Shown here: piece after piece, positions 1 through 5,596 of the stretch
How the letters are laid out: each line of letters opens with the position of its first letter
Numbering within the stretch: position 1 is the stretch's first letter
Origin: Flavobacteriaceae bacterium
Lineage (GTDB): Bacteria > Bacteroidota > Bacteroidia > Flavobacteriales > Flavobacteriaceae
DNA length: 5,596 nt
Assembly (NCBI GenBank): GCA_016763715.1
Contig: JAESTG010000205.1
Coordinates: forward strand, 1-5,596
Direction of reading: 5' to 3'
Position numbers and translations under genes: made by a program
Notes under the pieces: model-generated
The model's database searches: none
What the model was told of the DNA's origin: nothing
The model's input: the letters and a program-made list of their open reading frames with translations, nothing else

Positions 1-2224
1 ACCCATTATTTTTGGCCCATTTTCCTGTAAAAGTTTCAAATGCGGCCTCTTGAATGCTTTTTCCTGCTTCTCTTGCTTCCCAAAACTTTTTTAAATTTAC
101 GGATTGCCCGCCATATCCTTGATAAAGCTCATCATTTTTCATCCATATTCCAGAATTACCATCTACTTTTCCAAGTTTTTTGCTGTTTTTATATAATAGC
201 ACGGCGTCATCGAGCATAATATTACCAAATCCTGAAAGCACTTCGGTAATCTCAGTTGGAATCGCAAAATCTGCGTATAAAATACTTTCCTTGTGTCCAA
301 CGGGTAATTCTAGCGACAGTCCCATATTTCTATTCAATAAAGAAACTTTACTGTTCAATTTTATTTTCTTCCCAGCAACTTCCAATGTATAGCCCACAGT
401 CCTACCTTTATCCGATACGGTTCTAATTAACGCCCCAATGGATTCGCCCAACTCATCCAATAGGTTGAACGTTATTTTATTTCCAACAGCGCCAAGTTCT
501 TCCGTATTTTTCACACGGACTTTTTTTCGGCTAGAAACTTTTTCAATTTCGTAAATAATTCGCTTATCTAATACTTTAGCCTCAGCACTGTCCAAAAAGT
601 CATCTGCTTTTTTTCTTAGTATTTTATTGCTAAGCGCATCTGTTCCGAGGGATGCTATTTCAATCCAAAATAATACCTCTCTAATTTGATCGCACAATTC
701 CTTGTCTTCACAATGATTAGAAATCATGTCGAAAATGATGCCTAAGGTACTGGAGGACAATTCGGCCACACCAATGGAAAGTTTAAAATACTTTTGAAGC
801 TTACTGAGGTGCTTCAAGTACCTCAATTTCACCAAATTTCCAACGCCAAGAAATGTAGTGCCAATATCAACTCCCAACCACACACCTTTGTCTATATTGC
901 TCCAACGTTGTTTATCGTCAAAAGCCTTTAAATAGAAGGCAGGTATCACATTGGTTGGAATCTTGATTTCACCTTCCTTGGGCACATCGGCTAAGGTAAT
1001 AGGATGAAACAAATTGTAAGTGCCTATAGCTACGATGGTCGTTTTTGATCTTGGCCTATTGGAATGTGTAGAGGATTTTACATAGGTAGTGTCTTCTCGG
1101 GTTACTTTAATCTTTAACTTAAATTTGTCTCCAACAAAATCGAAATTATAATCGTTATTGTAAAACCCTAATATTTTTTTAGTGTCGTATAAAATAACCT
1201 CTGGACCACCGGTATATTCTTTTAGATTTTTAACATATTTAGGGTCTGAATAATCGCTTAATAGCCACAACAGGTAAAGTTCTTGTATAAAAAGGGTGTA
1301 ATTCTCTTCCCCAATTCCGAAGTCATTTATTTTCAAATACAATTTCTCAAACAGACTACCGCCCATTCGTTTTAAGGATATTTTATAAAAAAAGTTGTTA
1401 ATCCTACTTTTAGAACTGGCTTTTATAGTTTCGATGGAGTCGTCAGCGATTGAAAAGCCTATGGTTAACGATCTTATGATCTTAAGAACTGCCTTTTCCC
1501 TATTTTCTGGAAGGCGTCCTTCCAAAAGGAATTCTAAATCCCTCCACTTTAGGGCTTCACTTCGGTTTTGCAATACAAATACTGGGGCAACACGATATAG
1601 AAAAGACAGTTGAGACGGGCTTTTTTCTGCCAATATGAAGGCAGCGTCAAATTTCTCTATTACTTCTTGTTCTACTTGACCACGGTGGTAGCCTAGATAG
1701 TCGAAAGCTGCACTGTAATCTTCATAGGTTACAGTTGAAATGGCAATAGCTACACGATGGATGTCAGCTTTGTCTGTGTTATTTTTTTTGTTCCCAAATC
1801 CTTCATAGACAAATAGGATCTTGTATAGCAGTCGATGTTTTTTGGCATCGATGGTGGTTCTTGCGACATAAATGTCGGTACGTACATTTTCTATTTTTTT
1901 ATTCAAAGTACCGTACAGTCTTAAGTTGCGCTCTAGACCATCTTTATCTTCTACTTTAAAAGAAACATCAACGAATGAAGTAACAGAATGAGTTTCAAGC
2001 GTTTCTCGATCCTTAGTTGCTGTTATAGAGGTTAGCGTACTTAAATACTTTTTATAGTCGAACGACTTTAATAGGTGCTTTGCTTTTGAAGCTTTAATAT
2101 CTTCTACGAGAGTTTGAAAGTCTATTTTATCTTCGTAGAATCCGATGTTCTCGGTATTGGTTGCATTTATTGTTAGGGGGCTCTCCAGCCCGAAGATTTC
2201 CCCAAATTCAAATGAATTACTCAT
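1..2224 (-). CDS. Polymorphic-toxin-like carrier protein, C-terminus beyond the window
   Basis: The frame reads without stop for 741 codons from ATG at 2224 to the window edge, so the C-terminus is missing. The start is secure: an in-frame TAA lies six codons upstream (2240-2242) with no start codon between. No signal peptide is visible. Residues 1-300 are mixed, mostly charged and helical. About 310-365 is Leu/Trp/Tyr-rich (LYLLWLLSDY) followed by GFYNNDY at 353. IPAFYLKAFDDK begins at 427 and leads into two hydrophobic Gly-rich segments, about 447-467 and 483-501, which could be membrane-active or buried helices. WIEIASL follows near 517, then a beta-like stretch. FWEAREAGKS starts at 714 and FETFTGKWAKNNG ends the visible part. 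From memory this layout (IPxFYLK..DD, GxGN..KLR, EIASL, then a short linker) matches large Bacteroidota proteins that end in variable, often nuclease-like, toxin domains; I could not search to confirm. The effector domain and any immunity gene would lie left of base 1. The gene is 183 bases downstream of its same-strand neighbour, so co-transcription is possible. The coding call is near certain; the toxin reading is moderate. Confidence 0.9.
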   Translation of the reverse strand, partial: MSNSFEFGEIFGLESPLTINATNTENIGFYEDKIDFQTLVEDIKASKAKHLLKSFDYKKYLSTLTSITATKDRETLETHSVTSFVDVSFKVEDKDGLERNLRLYGTLNKKIENVRTDIYVARTTIDAKKHRLLYKILFVYEGFGNKKNNTDKADIHRVAIAISTVTYEDYSAAFDYLGYHRGQVEQEVIEKFDAAFILAEKSPSQLSFLYRVAPVFVLQNRSEALKWRDLEFLLEGRLPENREKAVLKIIRSLTIGFSIADDSIETIKASSKSRINNFFYKISLKRMGGSLFEKLYLKINDFGIGEENYTLFIQELYLLWLLSDYSDPKYVKNLKEYTGGPEVILYDTKKILGFYNNDYNFDFVGDKFKLKIKVTREDTTYVKSSTHSNRPRSKTTIVAIGTYNLFHPITLADVPKEGEIKIPTNVIPAFYLKAFDDKQRWSNIDKGVWLGVDIGTTFLGVGNLVKLRYLKHLSKLQKYFKLSIGVAELSSSTLGIIFDMISNHCEDKELCDQIREVLFWIEIASLGTDALSNKILRKKADDFLDSAEAKVLDKRIIYEIEKVSSRKKVRVKNTEELGAVGNKITFNLLDELGESIGALIRTVSDKGRTVGYTLEVAGKKIKLNSKVSLLNRNMGLSLELPVGHKESILYADFAIPTEITEVLSGFGNIMLDDAVLLYKNSKKLGKVDGNSGIWMKNDELYQGYGGQSVNLKKFWEAREAGKSIQEAAFETFTGKWAKNNG

Positions 2225-2242
2225 ACTATTTTTGTGTTTTTA
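2225..2242 (-). promoter_or_regulatory. A-rich translation leader of the toxin-like gene
   Basis: The bases directly before the ATG at 2224 read TTAAAAACACAAAAATAGT on the minus strand (with one base beyond 2242). There is no Shine-Dalgarno core, but A-rich leaders like this are the usual Bacteroidota translation-initiation context. The in-frame TAA at 2242-2240 fixes 2224 as the earliest possible start. I found no convincing TAnnTTTG promoter element in the intergenic gap; the nearest, TAATTTC just after the stem-loop, lacks the final match and a clear -33 partner. Confidence 0.35.
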
Positions 2243-2344
2243 AACCACCCCTCGCGCTGTCCATACAGGTCGGCGCAAGTTGTAGTTTGAAATTAAAACC
2301 ACTCTCTTTGTTACATCTCCCTCAAGCGAACGCGGAGAGTGGTT
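2242..2344. repeat. Intergenic repeat element with GGTGGTT/AACCAC-type arms
   Basis: Three related arms lie in about 100 bases. Read on the minus strand, they are AACCACTCTC (2344-2335), its perfect inverse GAGAGTGGTT (2306-2297), and a similar direct copy GAGGGGTGGTTT (2253-2242). Between the last two is a GC-rich stretch with a small hairpin, CTGT-CCAT-ACAG (2257-2268 on plus), flanked by GCGC at 2254-2257 and 2273-2276. The section is visibly richer in GC than the surrounding genes. AACCACCCC-type arms around a short structured core are familiar to me from dispersed intergenic repeats of Flavobacteriia. That assignment is from memory; one copy in one window cannot show it is repeated in the genome. 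Confidence 0.45.
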
Positions 2345-2350
2345 CTTTAA
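2293..2350 (-). terminator. Stem-loop between the two genes, possible terminator or attenuator
   Basis: A perfect 10-bp inverted repeat (2297-2306 with 2335-2344) encloses a 28-base loop. It can extend by TTAA/TTAA (2293-2296 with 2347-2350) past a two-base bulge. On the minus strand the 3' arm runs into TTTTAATTT, a short interrupted U tract, so it could be a weak intrinsic terminator about 60 bases after the 1053-aa gene's stop. The long loop and broken U tract argue against a strong one; partial read-through into the downstream gene would be compatible. The inner loop contains CTCC and GGGAG, which may form a smaller nested pairing. Confidence 0.4.
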
Positions 2351-2407
2351 AAGCCACACCGAATACAAATCTCCCCAGAAATGCTCTGGCAATGGCTTAT
2401 AAAAAAA

Positions 2408-5400
2408 TTAAGGGGTAGGAGTGGTCTCGTCTTTACCCACCATGATACTTGTGCCATAAGCCAAATTTTCGGTTTCGGTTTCGTTATGACAACAAGGCAA
2501 GCCATTTTCGGTTAGTGGAGCGGAGTCTGCTTGTAAAATGGTTAATGCCGTAGGTACACGGGTTTCCCATTCTTTCTCCACTACACCTTCTGTGTTTTGT
2601 AATTCCTCGGCAATAGACAAGTATAGATCGTCGTCGCGGTCTATAGCCAATTGGTTGCCCATCCAGATATCACCTGTTTCCAAGAAATAGGTGACGGACT
2701 CTTCAAAACCAGGGCGTACAGGCACTACCATACGCGCCATGCTACTTTGTAAAAAGGCTTGAAAAATATGATCGGTTCCGTTACTTTGACGGAATAGATC
2801 CTTCCATTTGTTTATATCAGCGTAGAAATACGAATAGAATGTATAGGCCATAATCTCCCAATCGAAACATTGCTCGAAGAACTTGATATATTGCGCATGT
2901 TTTTCGAATGCACTTGTCATGTTAATATTGGTAAATGACCCCGAGGTGTAATTGTCCTTGCTAATAGCAATTTTAAAAGGTTTCGCCATCATTTGTATAG
3001 CTAAACGTTTTAATTCTCGTTTTTCCAAGGAACGATTCAATAAAGGATTGAATTGCAAACGATTGGTTTGATTCTCTGTATCAGGCAAATCAGGGACGAA
3101 ATTGGCGTATAAGCTGTCATTGTACTCATTCACTTGTTCTTGATAGGCGCTTACAATGATATTGTATGTCTCATTTTTCCAATTCATTATATTACCATTT
3201 GTCGCATAGCAATTTACTGTTACGTTGAGAATAAAGCTTCCCATATCCCAGGCAACGATACTTATTGGAATATTACTACCATTACTATGGGAAGGGATAT
3301 ATACTACGCCCGAAGAGGGGTTTGCCAAATTTCCAGGTGTTCCATTTGTTAGTCGTTTTATAGCAATTTCTTTCTTGGCAATTAAAAGTTTTGCGTCTGT
3401 TTTTTTATTGACACCAGGCTTAAACTCGAAGGACCAGTTCAGTTTGGTTGCTCTATAACCCTCTGGAATTTCTAGATTATTGAACGAAAACTGTCTTGAT
3501 CCACCACTTTCTGGATATTCTCCGCCAGAAAATGACTTTGCTATTTTTATATTCCAAGTAGGAGGAGCTACCACCTCGGCGTTATACCAGCCTGCAAATT
3601 TTTGATAATTTTGCCCGCTTATATGACGAGCGTCTTTGATATGCCAAGGTAATGTACTTGGTTTGTCTGGAAGTACAAGTCCAGTTGGGATACTCTCAAT
3701 TTGCGTTTGCTCTCCTCCTTCAATAAACTCGATAATAGCTTCTTTAAAGAATTTGGATGGCTCAGGAACATTAAACTCATACATGAGCCTCTTTCCATAA
3801 TTAATAAGCTTATTGGTGTAGATTTTATCTACCCAACGATATACACCAGTAACATGGCTTGTTCCTTCACGATTGTCGAAACCGTGTTTGTTGTTTTCTT
3901 CAAATTCACGCAGAATACGAGACGTTCGTTTTTTGGTGACTTTCTGAACCACTCGTTCCAAAGCACGTACCGTTACTTCCTCGGCATACGTTTGAGATGT
4001 ACTGTTAGAGTTAGAAGATGAAGATGAAGAGGCTCCATTGTGAAATGCATCTACTCCAAAGGAAAGACTCCCATTAAAAACGTCAAAAGTTCCATTTACT
4101 CCAGCAGACGCCCCATAGTTTTCAGATTTGTCACTATTAAGTATAGAAGCTACTTCCGAAGAAAGTTCATTCCGTTCTGAGGTAGTAGTGTCTGTTAGGT
4201 TATCCACCTCTTTTTCGGTAGTAGTCTCATTGGTAGTTTCACTACTTAATAACTGTCTGGTAGCTCGTTCTTTGTATTCTTTAGCCATGATATTCTCAAT
4301 ACGAGACACTTCACCTGGCACATAGCAACATACTTCTTGATCTACTTTTCTAAAATCACCAACCCCCATCTTTTTAATGCCGTGATGTTCAATAGTTTTT
4401 TCTTGTGCGAGCTTTCTGGTTGCGCCTCCATGAGTTCTTGTGCCACCTAGGGTAATATCACTATCCACAATCAGTTCCACGCCATTATTTAACGTGAGGA
4501 TACCTGCAAGATTAAATGATGTTGCTGTTGTTGGAACAGAAATGAAATCTGGATATGAAGTGAGTAAAACGGTATGAGTAGTGGCACTTTCAGCATTTAA
4601 AGTAACATTGTTTTCTATAGTACCTTCATCGAACGTAATTTCAAGTGTGTTGGCACTTATCTCTGCTGATTCATAACCAGAAGCCAAATTGAGAGCTAAC
4701 ACCATTTTAGAGGAGTCTTTTAGACTTGCTTCTGCGCTAGCACTAAATGTAAATTCAGGCACACTTTTTTTAGACACTCGAATAAAAGAACCGTTGTAAA
4801 GAACTATCTTTTCCTTATTATCTAAATCGTTGTGAAGTATTGAAGCTAAATCTCCAGCTTCTTCTTCCAATCGTTCTACAAGTTGAGTTTCATTATCAAC
4901 TCCCTTCGCAGTTAAGTTGTTTACTAATGTTAAAGTACTAGAGGGTACTTTGATGTCTAAAAAGCCGTGTTTAAATATATTAGACTCTTCAAAACTAAAG
5001 GTGGGCAAATTCAAATTGGTATAAGATTCCACTCCAGTGGCATCGTCTACTGATAGGGTGGCGTTCGCATACGCTTGGTCTACAGAAGCTAGGTGAGTTT
5101 CGTCAGCTAAAGTATAAGCTGTCATGTTTTCACTTTCATTAATCTGTATTGCATTACGTACCTCATCAATGGCAGTATTATAGGCTTCCTCTTTAATCCT
5201 TGCTTCAAAAGCACTTAATCCTTTGTCCAAGTATTGATAATCTTTAGTAGTTGCATTACGTTGAGCACTATACTGTGGTAAATGGTTTGTCGCTACATTC
5301 TGAGGAATCACTACATAAGCATTGGCCAATCGTTGTAGGTCAACATCATCTGTAATTAAACTTTGGGTGGTTCCCGAATCGTCCTTTTTCAGGAAATTGT

Positions 5401-5569
5401 CCGCAACGAGCATTTGAATGATGGCTTCTCTAACCGCATCAGATTTTTTGGAAACTACTTGGTAAAAAAGATTGTCCCACATATTCACCAATTGATTGGG
5501 GGTTAATTGTGTGACTCCTGCCGCTTTGGTGGCAGCCTCTGTCGAGGTTACTGTATTTTTGTTCTTCAT
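2408..5569 (-). CDS. Large uncharacterised protein, 1053 aa, possible structural or delivery partner
   Basis: I do not recognise a named family. The protein lacks a signal peptide and long hydrophobic helices. Residues 1-180 look helical (MWDNLFYQVV at 30, FEARIKEEAYNTAIDEV near 121). About 265-375 is Ser/Thr-rich with alternating hydrophobics, suggesting a beta domain. VCCYVPGEVSRIENIMAKEY (413-432) opens a long helix that becomes Thr/Glu-rich (441-468). A Gly-rich amphipathic segment (486-509) and a Ser/Asn linker (512-526) follow, then a basic helix (527-560). YRWVDKIY begins at 567. Residues 660-790 again look beta-rich, with an Ile/Val/Trp strand pattern. The last 250 residues hold NPLLNRSLEKRELKRL (841-856), FFEQCFDWE (897), YFYADINKWKDLF (914) and MARMVVPVRPGFE (944-956), the most conserved-looking block. 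Only six cysteines are present, four as adjacent pairs (414/415, 1026/1027). The chosen ATG is plausible but not proven, because the frame stays open to the right edge and the true start could lie further upstream. Helix / Gly-rich hairpin / helix architecture would fit a pore-forming or needle-like component, but this is inference. Function is unknown. Confidence 0.93.
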   Translation of the reverse strand: MKNKNTVTSTEAATKAAGVTQLTPNQLVNMWDNLFYQVVSKKSDAVREAIIQMLVADNFLKKDDSGTTQSLITDDVDLQRLANAYVVIPQNVATNHLPQYSAQRNATTKDYQYLDKGLSAFEARIKEEAYNTAIDEVRNAIQINESENMTAYTLADETHLASVDQAYANATLSVDDATGVESYTNLNLPTFSFEESNIFKHGFLDIKVPSSTLTLVNNLTAKGVDNETQLVERLEEEAGDLASILHNDLDNKEKIVLYNGSFIRVSKKSVPEFTFSASAEASLKDSSKMVLALNLASGYESAEISANTLEITFDEGTIENNVTLNAESATTHTVLLTSYPDFISVPTTATSFNLAGILTLNNGVELIVDSDITLGGTRTHGGATRKLAQEKTIEHHGIKKMGVGDFRKVDQEVCCYVPGEVSRIENIMAKEYKERATRQLLSSETTNETTTEKEVDNLTDTTTSERNELSSEVASILNSDKSENYGASAGVNGTFDVFNGSLSFGVDAFHNGASSSSSSNSNSTSQTYAEEVTVRALERVVQKVTKKRTSRILREFEENNKHGFDNREGTSHVTGVYRWVDKIYTNKLINYGKRLMYEFNVPEPSKFFKEAIIEFIEGGEQTQIESIPTGLVLPDKPSTLPWHIKDARHISGQNYQKFAGWYNAEVVAPPTWNIKIAKSFSGGEYPESGGSRQFSFNNLEIPEGYRATKLNWSFEFKPGVNKKTDAKLLIAKKEIAIKRLTNGTPGNLANPSSGVVYIPSHSNGSNIPISIVAWDMGSFILNVTVNCYATNGNIMNWKNETYNIIVSAYQEQVNEYNDSLYANFVPDLPDTENQTNRLQFNPLLNRSLEKRELKRLAIQMMAKPFKIAISKDNYTSGSFTNINMTSAFEKHAQYIKFFEQCFDWEIMAYTFYSYFYADINKWKDLFRQSNGTDHIFQAFLQSSMARMVVPVRPGFEESVTYFLETGDIWMGNQLAIDRDDDLYLSIAEELQNTEGVVEKEWETRVPTALTILQADSAPLTENGLPCCHNETETENLAYGTSIMVGKDETTPTP

Positions 5570-5596
5570 TAGCCACAGTGAAAAATCGTATAGATC
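5569..5596 (-). promoter_or_regulatory. Start region of the 1053-aa gene with possible TAATG coupling to an upstream gene
   Basis: The proposed ATG (5569-5567) shares its first base with a TAA in another frame (5571-5569), giving TAATG. The frame ending at that TAA is open to the window edge and would read IYTIFHCG then stop, so it could be the tail of an upstream gene translationally coupled to this one. No Shine-Dalgarno match precedes the ATG, which is normal for Bacteroidota. The gene's own frame is also open here (DLYDFSLWL before the Met), so a longer protein is an alternative. Twenty-seven bases are too few to decide. Confidence 0.3.

Noticed and set aside
1..60. FTGKW near the visible end of the toxin-like protein as a Walker A-like motif
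   Set aside because: It lacks the GxxxxGK[ST] pattern; the glycine spacing and the residue after GK do not fit.
824..886. GVDIGTT in the toxin-like protein (residues about 450-456), similar to the phosphate-1 motif of actin/Hsp70 or sugar-kinase ATPases
   Set aside because: It lies mid-protein in a hydrophobic Gly-rich segment, with none of the other ATPase motifs nearby, so the match looks accidental.
2393..2410. T-run on the minus strand right after the stop of the 1053-aa gene as an intrinsic terminator
   Set aside because: No GC-rich inverted repeat precedes the T-run; the stem-loop 60 bases further on is a better candidate.
2161..2418. Plus-strand open frame of 85 codons across the intergenic gap
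   Set aside because: It overlaps the start of one gene and the stop of the other and runs through the inverted repeat; the product shows no recognisable features.
3701..4021. Plus-strand open frame of 106 codons, and shorter ones at 180-392, 1395-1613, 3134-3352, 3225-3458 and 4128-4325
   Set aside because: All lie antisense inside the two large genes, have low-complexity or Ser/Phe/Leu-biased translations typical of antisense frames, and show no domain or initiation signal.
1..5596. CRISPR array, tRNA/rRNA gene, insertion sequence or attachment site
   Set aside because: No regularly spaced direct repeats, cloverleaf-like segment, transposase frame or terminal inverted repeats with target duplications were seen; coding sequence fills all but about 210 bases.

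Overview
The window carries two large genes, both on the minus strand and head to tail. They make up almost all of its 5.6 kb. Base composition is moderately AT-rich, start sites have A-rich leaders instead of clear Shine-Dalgarno sequences, and the protein style matches a marine Bacteroidota, most likely a member of Flavobacteriia. This assignment is an inference from style and remembered families; no ribosomal or housekeeping gene is present to fix it.

Reading in the direction of transcription (right to left), the first gene (5569 to 2408) encodes a protein of 1053 residues with no signal peptide and no obvious transmembrane helix. It has a helical N-terminus, a Ser/Thr-rich beta-like section, and a central helix / glycine-rich amphipathic segment / Ser-Asn linker / helix block. 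The C-terminal half has strongly patterned aromatic motifs (YRWVDKIY, FFEQCFDWE, VVPVRPGFE). I recognise the motif style as that of large uncharacterised bacterial proteins but cannot give it a function. Its reading frame is still open at the right edge, and the proposed ATG overlaps a possible stop of an upstream gene (TAATG), so an operon continuing to the right is possible.

A 183-base intergenic gap follows (2225 to 2407). It holds a perfect 10-bp inverted repeat that can extend to a 14-bp stem with a 2-base bulge, plus a second copy of the 3' arm nearer the next gene. This looks like an intergenic repeat of the type scattered through flavobacterial genomes and could act as a terminator or attenuator between the two genes.

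The second gene (2224 down to base 1, cut by the window edge) shows 741 residues without stop or frameshift. It resembles the long N-terminal carrier part of Bacteroidota polymorphic-toxin-like proteins: conserved Leu/Trp/Tyr-rich helical region, a GFYNNDY block, an IPAFYLKAFDDK block leading into two hydrophobic Gly-rich segments, then a beta-rich part and finally an FWEAREAGKS...FETFTGKWAKNNG linker, after which the variable C-terminal domain would lie. That domain, and any immunity gene, are outside the window.

Working model (inference): the 1053-residue protein is a partner or delivery/structural component and the second protein is a toxin-type effector. Nothing in the window proves it. 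Everything else with an open frame is a shadow of these two genes.
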